A DNA stretch of 64,000 nt from Nocardioides sp. WS12 (GCF_014108865.1 NZ_CP053928.1:2480001-2544000), one strand, 5' to 3'. Shown: positions 17,794-27,256, counted from the first letter of the stretch. A program made the numbers and translations. The notes: generated from the letters alone by a model not told the origin.

Positions 17794-18966
17794 ATGACTT
17801 CGAGCGAGCAGATCTTCAACACGCTGGTGCTTCCGTACCTCAACCACGCGGTGCGCACCTACGAGTCGGGCTACGCCTCGGTGACCGACATCGACGCCGC
17901 GATGCGTTTCGGCTGCGGTTACCCCAAGGGCCCGCTGACCGTCGTCGACGAGATCGGCGCCGCCCAGGTCCGCGACCTGCTGGCCGCCCGCTTCGCCGAG
18001 ACCGGCGACCACCTGCACCAGCCGGCCGACCTGCTGGAGAAGCTGGCCGCCGACGGCCGCACGTTCGCCGAGGAGGCCGCGGCCGCCGGTGAGAGCGCCA
18101 CCCCGACCTTCAAGCACGACATCACCCGGGTCGGCGTCGTCGGCACCGGCACGATGGCCTCGGGCATCGTCCAGGTCTTCGCCCAGGCCGGGTGCGACGT
18201 CGTGTACGTCGGCCGCAGCCAGGACAAGCTCGACGGCGTCGTCGGCTACATCACCAAGAACCTCGACCGCGCCATCGCCAAGGGCAAGGGCACCGAGGAC
18301 GACAAGGCGAACCTGCTGGGCCGCCTCACCGGCTCGACCGAGCGCGAGGCGCTGGGCGATGTCGACATCGTCGTCGAGGCCATCGCCGAGGACCTCGAGA
18401 TCAAGCTCGAGCTGTTCCGCGACCTCGACAAGATCACCAAGCCGGGCGCGATCCTCGCGACGACGACCTCCTCGCTGCCGATCACGCAGCTGGGCGACGC
18501 GACGGGTCGTCCGCAGGACGTCATCGGCATGCACTTCTTCAACCCCGCACCGGTGATGAAGCTGGTCGAGATCATCACGACCTCCGCGACGTCCGCCGAC
18601 GTCGACGAGACCGTTCGGGCGCTCACCGCCAACGTGGGCAAGGTCGGCGTCTCCGCCGGCGACCGTGCGGGCTTCATCGTGAACCTGCTGCTCTTCCCGT
18701 ACCTCAACGACGCAGTGACGCTCAGCGAGTCGGGTGTCGAGCTGACGACCATCGACGCCGCGATCAAGGAGACCGCCGGTTTGCCGATGGGCCCGTTCGA
18801 GCTGCTCGACGTGGTCGGCAACGACGTGTCGCTGGCGATCCAGAAGGAACTCTTCACCGAGTTCGCCGAGCCGGGCTTCCAGCCGGCCAAGACGCTCGAG
18901 GCGAAGGTTGCCGCGGGTGACCTCGGCCGCAAGACCGGTGCGGGTTTCCACAACTACGCCAAGTAG
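17794..18966 (+). CDS. hbd: 3-hydroxybutyryl/3-hydroxyacyl-CoA dehydrogenase with duplicated C-domain at its N-terminus
   Basis: A 390-residue NAD-dependent dehydrogenase that interconverts 3-hydroxyacyl-CoA and 3-ketoacyl-CoA. The Rossmann motif [12 protein letters not shown] is at about residues 113-124, with HFFNP for catalysis and a C-terminal dimerisation domain. Residues about 9-55 ([20 protein letters not shown]) are a clear copy of the C-terminal domain ([19 protein letters not shown]), placed ahead of the Rossmann fold. Standard family members of about 285 residues lack this. With thiolase and Ccr in the window it can supply the route acetoacetyl-CoA to crotonyl-CoA; no crotonase is seen here. 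Confidence 0.9.
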   Translation: MTSSEQIFNTLVLPYLNHAVRTYESGYASVTDIDAAMRFGCGYPKGPLTVVDEIGAAQVRDLLAARFAETGDHLHQPADLLEKLAADGRTFAEEAAAAGESATPTFKHDITRVGVVGTGTMASGIVQVFAQAGCDVVYVGRSQDKLDGVVGYITKNLDRAIAKGKGTEDDKANLLGRLTGSTEREALGDVDIVVEAIAEDLEIKLELFRDLDKITKPGAILATTTSSLPITQLGDATGRPQDVIGMHFFNPAPVMKLVEIITTSATSADVDETVRALTANVGKVGVSAGDRAGFIVNLLLFPYLNDAVTLSESGVELTTIDAAIKETAGLPMGPFELLDVVGNDVSLAIQKELFTEFAEPGFQPAKTLEAKVAAGDLGRKTGAGFHNYAK

Positions 18967-18975
18967 CCTTCACGC

Positions 18976-19758
18976 GTGACGCTTCACCACACGGCTCTCG
19001 GCACGACCGGGAGCCGTGTGGTCTTTTTGCACGGGCTGTTCGGCCAGGGAAAGAACTGGACCCAGATCGCCAAGCAGGTCGCCGAGAAGCACCAGGTGCT
19101 GTTGGTCGACCTGCCGCACCACGGACGCTCCCCGTGGCCCGAGCGCTTCGACTTCGTCGAGGCGGCGGCCCAGGTCGCCGAGCTCTTGCCCGACGGTCCG
19201 GCGACGGTGGTGGGGCACTCGCTCGGAGGCAAGGTGGCCATGTTCCTCGCCCTCCTGCACCCGGAGCGCGTCGAGCGGCTCTGCGTCGCGGACATCTCGC
19301 CGGTCAACTACGAGGCGAGCCGTGAGTTCCCCGGCTACATCGCCGCGATGCAGGCGATGGACCTGTCCCAGGTGGTGCAGCGCTCCGACGCCGACCGTCT
19401 GCTCGAGCCGGCCGTGCCCGACACGACGGTGCGGTCCTTCCTGCTGCAGAACCTCCGCCGCGACCCGGCTGCGCCGGGCGGCTGGAGCTGGCAGATGAAC
19501 CTCGAAGTGCTCGGGCGAGACCTCCCGGTCATCAGCGGCTGGCCCGAGGCGCAGCTGGCCGACCGGCCGCCGTACGGCGGACCGGTGCTGTGGCTGGCTG
19601 GCGGCCGCTCCGACTACGTGAAGCCCGAGTACGACGCCGCGATGGACCGCTGGTTCCCGCGCAACCGCAAGGTGACCATCAAGGACGCCGGCCACTGGCT
19701 GCACTCCGAGCGCCCCGAGATCTTCCTCGACGTGCTGCAGCGCTTCCTGGGCGACTGA
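18976..19758 (+). CDS. Alpha/beta-hydrolase (YbfF-like esterase)
   Basis: A 260-residue alpha/beta hydrolase. The oxyanion region is VFLHGLFGQGKNW; the nucleophile elbow is GHSLGG (Ser near residue 79), and GHWLHSERP near the C-terminus supplies the catalytic His. This arrangement resembles YbfF-type acyl esterases, whose natural substrate is unclear. GTG start, 9 bases after hbd, so possibly in one operon with it. Confidence 0.88.
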   Translation: MTLHHTALGTTGSRVVFLHGLFGQGKNWTQIAKQVAEKHQVLLVDLPHHGRSPWPERFDFVEAAAQVAELLPDGPATVVGHSLGGKVAMFLALLHPERVERLCVADISPVNYEASREFPGYIAAMQAMDLSQVVQRSDADRLLEPAVPDTTVRSFLLQNLRRDPAAPGGWSWQMNLEVLGRDLPVISGWPEAQLADRPPYGGPVLWLAGGRSDYVKPEYDAAMDRWFPRNRKVTIKDAGHWLHSERPEIFLDVLQRFLGD

Positions 19759-19768
19759 GGGTCTCGAC

Positions 19769-20929
19769 CTACCAGATCGCTTCGGCGTACTCGGGGTGGT
19801 CGATGAACGGGTTCCGGTTGCCCTGGTAGTCGGCGTAGATCTTGCCGTTGCGAGCCCGCTCGGCGGCCGTGACCGGGTCGGCGGCGTGCCAGGCGAGCAG
19901 GACGGAGATCTTGCCGAGGTACGGCGTCGTGCCGTTGATCAGGTTGTTCAACTCGAGGTCTGCAAAGCCGTCGCCGCCTTCGTAGCGGACGGCCATGTAC
20001 ATCAGGCCGCGGGCGACGTCGCCCTTGACCGAGTCGCGCGGCTCGAACGAGTCGGCGTCGGTGAAGCAGTCCGAGCACTGGGAGACGGCTGAGCCGCCGT
20101 TGTCGAAGTCCTTGTTGCCGCGGGTGGAGTTGACCGTCACGTCCTCGGGACGCAGGTGGTGCAGGTCGGTGCCGGGGCCGGACGCCGTACCGAAGTCGCC
20201 GTGGCTCTGCGGCCAGGTGTGTTCACGGTTCCAGTCGTCGGCGTTGCCCCCGTTGGTGGTCTTGGGGACCGAACGGCCGGAGTAGAACTCGATGACGTTG
20301 GCGGCGTTGTTCGGGTCGGCGTCGGTGACCTTCAGTGCTTCCCAGACCTGGGTGTACGTCAGGCGCGCGTTGCCGTCGATGATGCCGTAGAGCGCCGTCG
20401 CGAGCGCGGCGCCGGCCTTGCCTGCAGCGGGGTCGTAGTAGCCCGCCGGAATGCTCGGGTCGCCCGGGTCGGGATCGGGGTCCGGGTTGGTGCCGACGAG
20501 CGCGAACGCGCTGCTGCCGGTGAGGCCGGGGTGCGAGAAGTACGCCGCCAGGGTGCCGGTCACGTCGATCTGCTTGCCGAGCAGCGACGGGTTGGTCTTG
20601 AGCCCGAAGGACGCGCGGAACGCCGAGGGGATCTGGACGTAGAGCATCGACCCGGTCGAGGTGGTGCTGGGGGAGTCCGCCAGTGCGAGCGCGTAGTCGT
20701 TCGGGAAGTTGCTTCGGACGACGGTCGAGGTCGCGGTCGGCTGCCCGACGACGTACCCGCGAACGGTCGCCGTCGACGAGTTCTGGGTGGCGATGGCCTG
20801 CGCCACCGTGATCGGCGCGGCGGCCGACGCTGGTTGCGGCCGCGGCGCGACGAGGAGGAGCGAGGTGGCCAGGAGGATGAGGAGGAGGGCGCAGAGCGTT
20901 CGCCGACGCAGCCCGAGCATGCGTGTCAT
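19769..20929 (-). CDS. Secreted endonuclease I family nuclease with N-terminal OB-like domain
   Basis: A 386-residue exported protein. Residues 1-37 form a signal peptide (basic MTRMLGLRRRTL, hydrophobic core, ASA-AAP cleavage region). A DUF6359-like OB domain follows (VAQAIATQNSSTATVRGYVV), then an Asp-Pro linker. The C-terminal domain has endonuclease I motifs NREHTWPQSHG and DLHHLRPEDVTVNSTRGNKD. It probably degrades extracellular DNA or RNA. Terminal position, convergent with the hydrolase gene. Confidence 0.9.
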   Translation of the reverse strand: MTRMLGLRRRTLCALLLILLATSLLLVAPRPQPASAAAPITVAQAIATQNSSTATVRGYVVGQPTATSTVVRSNFPNDYALALADSPSTTSTGSMLYVQIPSAFRASFGLKTNPSLLGKQIDVTGTLAAYFSHPGLTGSSAFALVGTNPDPDPDPGDPSIPAGYYDPAAGKAGAALATALYGIIDGNARLTYTQVWEALKVTDADPNNAANVIEFYSGRSVPKTTNGGNADDWNREHTWPQSHGDFGTASGPGTDLHHLRPEDVTVNSTRGNKDFDNGGSAVSQCSDCFTDADSFEPRDSVKGDVARGLMYMAVRYEGGDGFADLELNNLINGTTPYLGKISVLLAWHAADPVTAAERARNGKIYADYQGNRNPFIDHPEYAEAIW

Positions 20930-20986
20930 GTTCGGGATCCTGTCTCACCGGCGACGCCCTGAACAGCCCCTGGCGCCAGATGTCAC

Positions 20987-21004
20987 ACGCCCGTCATCGG
21001 GCGT
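20987..21004 (-). terminator. Hairpin after the CGNR gene
   Basis: ACGCCCG-TCAT-CGGGCGT, a perfect 7-bp stem directly downstream of the CGNR stop on the minus strand. There is no clear T tract, so it may be a factor-independent GC hairpin or only an RNA-stabilising end. Confidence 0.4.
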
Positions 21005-21007
21005 TGG

Positions 21008-21550
21008 CTACTCGTCCGTCTCGGCCTGGCGGGCACGGTAGGCCGCCACGGCGTTGCGGTTGCCGCAGGTGACCGAGCAGAACCGCTTGGAACGGTTGCG
21101 GGACAGGTCGAGGACGACGCCCTCGCAGTCATCGTCGGCGCAGGTGCTGAAACGTGACATCTCGTCGGCCCGGACGACGTCGATCATCGCCATCGCGGTC
21201 TCGACCACGATCCGCTCGGCGAACGGCCGGTCCGGCCCGACGGCGTGCAGGTGCCAGTCGAGTCCGTCGTGGCGCTGGAGCTGGGGGAGCGCACTGGCCT
21301 CGAGCAACATCGCATTGAGAAGCACGACCGCGCGGTCGCGGTCGGCCGTCATCAGGGCCCGCAGCTGCGGTACGACGGCGCGCACCTCGTCCAGTTCGGC
21401 CTGGTCGCCGTCGTGGCGGCCGGTGTAGCCGTACTCGCCGAAGAAGTCGTCCAGCTCCGCGACGGTCGTCATCGTCGCGGGCTCGACGGCCGAGTTCACG
21501 AGGGCGACGGCCGCCTGCAGCGACCAGTTCGTGTCATGGGTGAAAACCAC
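21008..21550 (-). CDS. CGNR zinc-finger (ABATE domain) regulator
   Basis: A 180-residue putative transcription factor. The N-terminal ABATE domain is helical (WSLQAAVALVNSA); the C-terminal zinc finger has the pattern CADDDC ... RFCSVTCGNRNAVAAYRAR. The CGNR motif and Cys spacing are diagnostic. It is divergent from the EamA exporter gene with only 38 bases between, so it may control that exporter; this is inference. Confidence 0.9.
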   Translation of the reverse strand: MVFTHDTNWSLQAAVALVNSAVEPATMTTVAELDDFFGEYGYTGRHDGDQAELDEVRAVVPQLRALMTADRDRAVVLLNAMLLEASALPQLQRHDGLDWHLHAVGPDRPFAERIVVETAMAMIDVVRADEMSRFSTCADDDCEGVVLDLSRNRSKRFCSVTCGNRNAVAAYRARQAETDE

Positions 21551-21588
21551 TTTGACAGGTTACCGCACCCAGCGTACGGTCATGAGTC

Positions 21589-22680
21589 ATGACGACGTTG
21601 ACCCGTGACATCGAGGCGGTTCCGGTGTCGCGCGCTGCACCCGGACTCCTGCTCGCGCTCACCTCGGCGGCTGCTTTCGGACTCTCGGGTGCGCTGGCCC
21701 GCCCGCTGCTCGACGCCGGGTGGACTGCAGGAGCCGTCGTCCTGATCCGGATCGCGATCGGTGCGGCCGTGGTGCTGCCCTTCGGCATCGTCGCGCTGCA
21801 CGGCCGTTGGGGCGTGCTGCGGCGCAACGCCCTCACCGTGCTCCTCTACGGCACGCTGGCGGTCGCTGGAGCACAGTTCTGCTACTTCTCCGCCGTCCGC
21901 ACGATGGAGGTCGGCCCGGCACTTCTCATCGAGTACACCGCGCCCGCGGCTGTCGTCGTCTGGATGTGGCTGATGCACGGCCAGCGTCCGGGCCGGATCA
22001 CGGTGCTCGGCGCAGTCGTCGCTGCTGCCGGTCTGCTGCTCGTGCTCGACCTGTTCTCCGGAGCCGACTTCGACCTGGCCGGCGCGGCGTGGGCGCTCGC
22101 CGCGATGGTCGGCGCGGCGTCGTACTTCGTCATCTCGGCTGACGACCGCAGTGGCCTGCCGCCGATGGCACTGGCCGCTGGCGGTCTCGTCGTCGGTGGC
22201 ACCTTCCTCGGCGTGCTCGCCCTGATCGGTGTGCTACCGGTCGACGCGGTCGATGCCCAGGTTGCCTATGCCGGCACGGAGGTCGGTGTTGTCGTACCCC
22301 TGGTCCTGCTCGGTCTCGTGACCGCCGCGCTCGCCTATGGCACCGGGATCGCGGCCAGTCGGCGCCTCGGCTCCCGCCTGGCGTCGTTCGTTGCGCTCAG
22401 CGAGGTCGTGTTGGCCGTCATCTGGGCCTGGGCCCTGTTGGGCGAGCTGCCGTCAGCGATCCAGTTCGTCGGCGGTGCGCTGATCCTGCTGGGCGTGATC
22501 GGGGTGAAGCTGGGGGAGCGGAGCGTTGCCGGCGGTGATCCCGCCGCGCAGGTGCAGGTTGATGAGCACGCTGGTGAACGCCGCCCACACGCACCACAGG
22601 GAGATCACGGCGTTCTGGTCCAGCCAGACCAGCGTCGCGACGACGACGAGGTTCCCCACCCCGAACCAGCGCAGCGCTGA
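21589..22680 (+). CDS. EamA/DMT-family exporter
   Basis: A drug/metabolite-type exporter with ten predicted helices across residues 15-312 in two EamA repeats (SAAAFGLSGALARPLL; LGSRLASFVALSEVVLAVIW). The reading frame continues about 50 residues past the last helix into hydrophilic sequence that is the complement of the convergent DUF6629 gene, ending at 22680. The family normally ends near residue 310 (about 22530), so the tail looks like read-through after loss of the original stop. Confidence 0.88.
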   Translation: MTTLTRDIEAVPVSRAAPGLLLALTSAAAFGLSGALARPLLDAGWTAGAVVLIRIAIGAAVVLPFGIVALHGRWGVLRRNALTVLLYGTLAVAGAQFCYFSAVRTMEVGPALLIEYTAPAAVVVWMWLMHGQRPGRITVLGAVVAAAGLLLVLDLFSGADFDLAGAAWALAAMVGAASYFVISADDRSGLPPMALAAGGLVVGGTFLGVLALIGVLPVDAVDAQVAYAGTEVGVVVPLVLLGLVTAALAYGTGIAASRRLGSRLASFVALSEVVLAVIWAWALLGELPSAIQFVGGALILLGVIGVKLGERSVAGGDPAAQVQVDEHAGERRPHAPQGDHGVLVQPDQRRDDDEVPHPEPAQR

Positions 22681-23160
22681 GCCCCGGGCCGCGAGGCTCG
22701 GGGCACAGGTCGCGATGACGTAGGCGCTCAGCGTCACCACGGCAAACGGGTCACCAGGGGCGTAGGAGATGTGGTGGCCGTCGATGCGCCGCGCGACGTC
22801 CTCGAAACCCAGTGCGTGCAGGCCCAGGGCGCCGGCGAGCAACCCGAGCCCCATGAACAGCCGATCGAACACCGGGTGCAGCGTGGTCCCGAGCCGCAGG
22901 AACGCGAACGGCACGAGGATGGGTACGACGACCAGGGCGATCGCTGCGTAGACCCAGGCGGCGAGGTCACCGATCGTGTCGGAAACGTGCCCCTCGAGGT
23001 TCCACCAGACCAGCGTCTCGATGAGCTGGTGGACGCCGAAGACCATCGGCAGGGACGCCAACGCCACCTGGTCGCGGGTGCGGACCTGGCGCAGCGTGTT
23101 GACACCGATCCCGGTGATCACGAGACCGGCTGCCAGATCCATCTCTGCGGAGAAACACAT
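22453..23160 (-). CDS. DUF6629-family membrane protein
   Basis: A 235-residue integral membrane protein beginning MCFSAEMDLAAGLVITGIG, the family N-terminus, with about six helices (LVVVPILVPFAFL; VLINLHLRGGI). The last 30 residues are hydrophilic and antisense to the final helix of the EamA gene; the two genes overlap by 228 bases. Function unknown. Confidence 0.78.
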   Translation of the reverse strand: MCFSAEMDLAAGLVITGIGVNTLRQVRTRDQVALASLPMVFGVHQLIETLVWWNLEGHVSDTIGDLAAWVYAAIALVVVPILVPFAFLRLGTTLHPVFDRLFMGLGLLAGALGLHALGFEDVARRIDGHHISYAPGDPFAVVTLSAYVIATCAPSLAARGSALRWFGVGNLVVVATLVWLDQNAVISLWCVWAAFTSVLINLHLRGGITAGNAPLPQLHPDHAQQDQRTADELDR

Positions 23161-23252
23161 GCGGTTGGTCCCCTCGCGTTAGGTGGTGCCGGAATCCTGA
23201 GGCGGCAGCTTGCTGCCCGCGGGCTGCGCCGGAGACACGCTCGCCCCATCGG

Positions 23253-24398
23253 TCAGAGCGCGTCCTGCCGCTTCACCACGACCTCGCGGATGATCAGCAG
23301 GATCGCGGCCGCCACCGGGATGGCGAGCAGCGCACCCACGACGCCGAGGAGTCCGGCGCCGACGAGGGCCGCGATCACGATCACGGCACCCGGCAGGTCG
23401 ACCGACTTGCTCATCACCCGCGGGTAGATCACGTAGTTCTCGACCTGCTGGTAGATCACGTAGAAGATCACGCAGGCGATGCCGGTCTTGAGGTCCGTGG
23501 CGAACGCGATCGCACACACGAGGACCGCGCCGATGGTGGCGCCGATCATCGGGATGACGTCGAGTACCGCGACGACGAAGGCCAGCGCGACGGCGTACTC
23601 GCGGATCTCGGTGAAGGACAGGAACAGCAGCGAGGAGATGCCGGCGCTGAGGGCGACGACGAAGGCCCCCGAGACGTACCCGCCGATGTTGTGGATCACC
23701 TTGTCGCCGAGCTTCGCGACCCGGTCGCGGCGCGAGGCGGGAGCCAACTTGTAGAGGGCGCCCGTGGTGGTCCGCAGCGAGGCGAGGAAGTACAGCGTCA
23801 GCACCAGGATGATGAACAGGTTGAAGAGTGCCGAAATGATCTTCAGCCCGACGCCGAGCACGCCGCCGAACAGGCTGGACAGGAAGTCGCCGTCCTCGAT
23901 CTTCGACTGGATCTTGTCGATGACGTCGTACTCGCGGTTGAGGTCCTGGATCCGGTCGTTCTTCTTGAGTTCGTCGAGCCAGCCCGGTGCGCTGTTGGTG
24001 ATCGCCGTGATCTGGTCGGTGATGACCGGGACGATGGCGACCAGGAACAGGCCCACCATCGCGAGCGCGATCACGATGACCAGGGTCACCGCGAACGAGC
24101 GCCGCAGGCCGCGGCGCTCGAGGAACTCCACCGACGGGTTCAGGCCCGCCGCGAGGAAGAACGACACCACGACCAGCATCAGCACCGAGCCGATGCCGAG
24201 GATCGCCTGGAACAGCCAGTAGGCGATCAGCGCGCCGAGCGCACCGACGAACCCGTAGTAGAACGGCGACCGGCGGTCGAACGGCTTGCCGGGTTGACCG
24301 TACGGCGGCGTGGCCGCCTCGACAGGGGCGGCGGGGTCGATTCCGGCGTGCTCCTGGACGCCGTCCTCGACCACGCCGTCGGTGTCAGGTGTGCTCAA
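23253..24398 (-). CDS. AI-2E/PerM-family permease
   Basis: A 381-residue polytopic membrane protein with about eight helices and an intracellular N-terminal Pro/acidic tail of 40 residues. Family patterns include FLAAGLNPSVEFLERRGL, LDVIPMIGATIGA and VIYPRVMSKSVDLPG. The family is named for AI-2 export but most members have other or unknown substrates. It starts with TTG at 24398, overlapping the stop of the upstream coiled-coil gene, so the two are translationally coupled. Confidence 0.9.
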   Translation of the reverse strand: MSTPDTDGVVEDGVQEHAGIDPAAPVEAATPPYGQPGKPFDRRSPFYYGFVGALGALIAYWLFQAILGIGSVLMLVVVSFFLAAGLNPSVEFLERRGLRRSFAVTLVIVIALAMVGLFLVAIVPVITDQITAITNSAPGWLDELKKNDRIQDLNREYDVIDKIQSKIEDGDFLSSLFGGVLGVGLKIISALFNLFIILVLTLYFLASLRTTTGALYKLAPASRRDRVAKLGDKVIHNIGGYVSGAFVVALSAGISSLLFLSFTEIREYAVALAFVVAVLDVIPMIGATIGAVLVCAIAFATDLKTGIACVIFYVIYQQVENYVIYPRVMSKSVDLPGAVIVIAALVGAGLLGVVGALLAIPVAAAILLIIREVVVKRQDAL

Positions 24399-25648
24399 TT
24401 CTCGTCCTCGCCGAACCCGGCGACGAGGTCAGCGAGCGAGGAGAGCTGGGCCGTGATCGCGTCGCGGCGCTTGGTGAGGCGGTCGAGCTCGGCGCGCTTG
24501 GCAGCCACCTCGCGCTGGACCTCGGCGTCACCGCTGGCGGTGATGGCCTCGGCCTGGGTGCGGGCCGACACGACGATCTGCTCGGCCTCGCGCCGGGCGC
24601 GAGCGAGCAGGCCCTCGGACTCGACCTGGGCGGCCGAACGGTTCTCGGTCGCCTGCTTGCTGGCCTCGACCGCACGGGCCTCGGCCGCGGCAGCGCGCTG
24701 CTCGGACTCCTCGACGAGGCGGCGGGTCTCGGCAACGGCAGTGTTGTGGTGGTCGGTGGCCTCGCGAGCGAGGCGCTCCTTCTCCACGGCCAGCGCACGA
24801 CGCGCCTCCTGGACCTCGCGGTCGGCGGCGGCGCGGGCCTGCTCGACCTCGCGCTGGGCCTGGCTGCGCTGCTCGGACGCCTCCTGCTGCGCGGCGAGGC
24901 GCAGCTGGTCGGCCTCGCGGCGAGCGGCCGCGAGGGTGTCCGCGGCCTCGCTCTTGGCGAGCGAGCGCTCCTGTTCGGCGTCGGTCAGCAGGCGGGTGCG
25001 GTTCTCCTCGAGCTCACGCAACTGGACCGCACGCATGTCGTCCGCCTCGCGGGCGGCTTCCGCGCGGATGGCCTTGGCATCGCGGGCGGCCTGCTCGCGG
25101 ATCTCTGCGGCATCCGCCTCGGCACCGCCACGGATCTCGCTGGTCTCCTCCTCGGCCAGGCGCAGCATCGCGCTGGCGCGGCCACCGAGGCCGGCGTACG
25201 AGGGTGCTTCGCTCTCGGAGAGGTCGGCCTTGAGGCGGTTGACCTCCTTCTCGAGGTCGATCACGCGCTGCTCGGACTCGGTCAGGCTGGCGCCCAGCGT
25301 CGCCTTCTCGCTCGAGAGGGTGCGGATCTGCGCGTCCACGGCGTCACGGTCGTAGCCGCCCTTGCGGACGACCGGCAGGCCACCCGAGGACGGGGTGCCG
25401 GTGAAGCCGACGGGGCGCGCGCCGGCCGCGGCGGGGGGCGCCGCGGGCGATGCGGCGCGGGGGCGTGCCTGACCCGTCGTCTGGGCTGCGCGGGCGGGGG
25501 TGGCTGCCTGCGGGCGTGCTGCCGGAGCGGGGCTCACGGCGGGGATGACCTGCGTCGGCTCGTCTTCAGTGGCCTTGGTGCTCACGTGCTTGGGCTCCTG
25601 GCTGGTGTTCGGCTCGTCGTCGAAAATGGACAGACCCTGGTCGCTCAT
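24395..25648 (-). CDS. Long coiled-coil protein of the FilP/Scy ('cellulose-binding') family
   Basis: A 417-residue protein. Residues 1-90 are disordered and Pro/Ala-rich; GYDRDAVDAQI resembles a DivIVA-type start, and SYAGLGGRASAMLRLAEEE is the signature of the streptomycete FilP/Scy family. The rest is continuous heptad coiled coil (E, A, R, Q-rich). Those proteins build cytoskeletal assemblies at cell poles. It overlaps the permease gene and lies next to ccr; in Streptomyces the related genes also neighbour thiolase, epimerase and meaB, which adds synteny support. Confidence 0.82.
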   Translation of the reverse strand: MSDQGLSIFDDEPNTSQEPKHVSTKATEDEPTQVIPAVSPAPAARPQAATPARAAQTTGQARPRAASPAAPPAAAGARPVGFTGTPSSGGLPVVRKGGYDRDAVDAQIRTLSSEKATLGASLTESEQRVIDLEKEVNRLKADLSESEAPSYAGLGGRASAMLRLAEEETSEIRGGAEADAAEIREQAARDAKAIRAEAAREADDMRAVQLRELEENRTRLLTDAEQERSLAKSEAADTLAAARREADQLRLAAQQEASEQRSQAQREVEQARAAADREVQEARRALAVEKERLAREATDHHNTAVAETRRLVEESEQRAAAAEARAVEASKQATENRSAAQVESEGLLARARREAEQIVVSARTQAEAITASGDAEVQREVAAKRAELDRLTKRRDAITAQLSSLADLVAGFGEDEN

Positions 25649-25769
25649 TTGAATGAGCCTCCCTGGCTCTCGATGCGGTTCGTGGGGGGACGCGGCCCAT
25701 GATCCCCGATGAGCAAGGGGAATCCCAGCCCGCCCCGCCGGATCGGACCAGCATCACACGCGGGAAGGG

Positions 25770-25802
25770 CGAACGGGCCCGCGCAGAGCGCGAGCCCGTT
25801 CG
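25770..25802 (-). terminator. Strong hairpin downstream of ccr
   Basis: CGAACGGGC and GCCCGTTCG form a perfect 9-bp stem enclosing GCGC-AGA-GCGC. It starts about 45 bases past the ccr stop on the minus strand and probably ends that transcript before the coiled-coil gene. Confidence 0.6.
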
Positions 25803-25810
25803 TCGTGCGT

Positions 25811-25845
25811 GGTCGAGGAGGTCGCTCAGCGACCGTCTCGAGACC
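25811..25845. repeat. GGTCGAGG...CTCGAGACC intergenic repeat-like element
   Basis: A short dyad-rich element abutting the ccr stop, with inner hairpin GGTCGC-TCA-GCGACC (25820-25834). From general knowledge, sequences of this kind recur at gene ends in Nocardioides-like genomes; only one such copy is visible here. Confidence 0.4.
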
Positions 25846-25847
25846 GA

Positions 25848-27188
25848 TCAGATGCCGCGGAAGAGGTTGATCTTGTCGAGGTGCTTCTCGCGGAGCTCGC
25901 CGTTGCGGACGCCGAGACCCTCCTCGGGCGAGAGGGCGAGGACGCCGACCTTGCCCTGGTGGAGGTTCTTGTGGACGTCGAGGGCGGCCTGGCCGACGTT
26001 GTCGAGCGAGTAGACGCGCGACAGGGTCGGGTGGATCTTGCCCTGCGCGATGAGGCGGTTGGCCTCCCACGACTCGCGGTAGTTGGCGAAGTGGGAGGAA
26101 ACGATGCGCTTGAGGTTCATCCACAGGTACCGGTTGTCGTACTCGTGCATGTAGCCCGTGGTCGAGGCACAGGTGGTGATGGTGCCGCCCTTGCGGGTGA
26201 CGAACACCGAGGCGCCGAAGGTCTCGCGGCCCGGGTGCTCGAAGACGATGTCGATGTCCTCGCCGCCCGTGAGTTCACGGATCTTCTTGCCCAGGCGCAG
26301 CCATTCCTTGGGGTTCTGCTGGGTGTTCTCGTCGTTCCAGAACTTCCAGTTCTCCTCGGAACGGTTGATGACCAGCTCGGCGCCCATGTTGCGCACGATC
26401 TGGGCCTTCTCCTCATTCGAGACCACGCAGATCGGGGTGGCGCCACCGTTGAGGGCGTACTGCGTCGCGAAGCCACCCAGGCCACCGGAGGCGCCCCAGA
26501 TCAGGACGTTGTCGCCCTGCTTCATGTTGCCGCCGTTCTTGGAGACCAGCTGGCGGTAGGCGGTGGAGTTCACCAGGCCGGGCGCAGCGGCCTCTTCCCA
26601 GGTGAGGTGCTCGGGCTTGGGCATGAGCTGGTTGGCCTTGACCATCGCGACCTCGGCGAGGCCACCGAAGTTGGTCTCGAAGCCCCAGATGCGCTGCTCG
26701 GGGTCCATCATCGAGTCGTCGTGGCCGTCAGCGGACTCCATCTCGACCGAGAGGCAGTGCGCGACGACGCGGTCGCCCGGCTTCCACTTCGTCACACCGG
26801 CGCCGACGCGGAGCACGACGCCGGACAGGTCGGATCCCACGACGTGGTACGGCAGGTCGTGGCGCTTGGTCAGCTCGGAGAGCTTGCCGTAGCGCTCGAG
26901 GAACCCGAACGTGGAGACGGGCTCGAAGATCGAGGTCCACACGGTGTTGTAGTTGATCGCCGACGCCATGACGCCGACGAAGACCTCGCCCGGACCGAGC
27001 TCGGGCAGCGGCACGTCCTCGACGTGCAGCGACTTGCGCGGGTCCTTCTCCTTCGAGGGCACGCCCTCGAACATGTTGACCTCGTCCTTGTGGACGGTCA
27101 CGGCGCGGTAGGACTCCGGAAGGGCCAAACTCGCGAAGTCCTGCGAAGAGGCGTCGTCGGCGAGGATGGCGTCGAGGATGTGCTGCAC
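25848..27188 (-). CDS. ccr: Crotonyl-CoA carboxylase/reductase
   Basis: A 446-residue NADPH-dependent enzyme of the zinc-free MDR family that reductively carboxylates crotonyl-CoA to ethylmalonyl-CoA. It closely follows streptomycete Ccr: FEPVSTFGFLERYGK, HDLPYHVVGSDLSGVV, WGFETNFGGLAEVA, GASGGLGGFATQ (cofactor loop) and FEHPGRETFGASVFV. GTG at 27188 was chosen since homology starts at QHILDAI and AGGGAG lies 9 bases before; an ATG 39 bases upstream is less likely. It supplies ethylmalonyl-CoA for Ecm and potentially for polyketide extension. Confidence 0.96.
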   Translation of the reverse strand: MQHILDAILADDASSQDFASLALPESYRAVTVHKDEVNMFEGVPSKEKDPRKSLHVEDVPLPELGPGEVFVGVMASAINYNTVWTSIFEPVSTFGFLERYGKLSELTKRHDLPYHVVGSDLSGVVLRVGAGVTKWKPGDRVVAHCLSVEMESADGHDDSMMDPEQRIWGFETNFGGLAEVAMVKANQLMPKPEHLTWEEAAAPGLVNSTAYRQLVSKNGGNMKQGDNVLIWGASGGLGGFATQYALNGGATPICVVSNEEKAQIVRNMGAELVINRSEENWKFWNDENTQQNPKEWLRLGKKIRELTGGEDIDIVFEHPGRETFGASVFVTRKGGTITTCASTTGYMHEYDNRYLWMNLKRIVSSHFANYRESWEANRLIAQGKIHPTLSRVYSLDNVGQAALDVHKNLHQGKVGVLALSPEEGLGVRNGELREKHLDKINLFRGI

Positions 27189-27256
27189 GGTCGTTGTCTC
27201 CCTGGTTCTGAATTCTTGGGGTGGCAATCGCTAATTGGGCACGGCCGCCGCGAAGA

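Noticed and set aside
19759..19790. GGTCTCGACC after the hydrolase gene as another copy of the dispersed repeat
   Set aside because: Only about ten bases match; too short to distinguish from chance.
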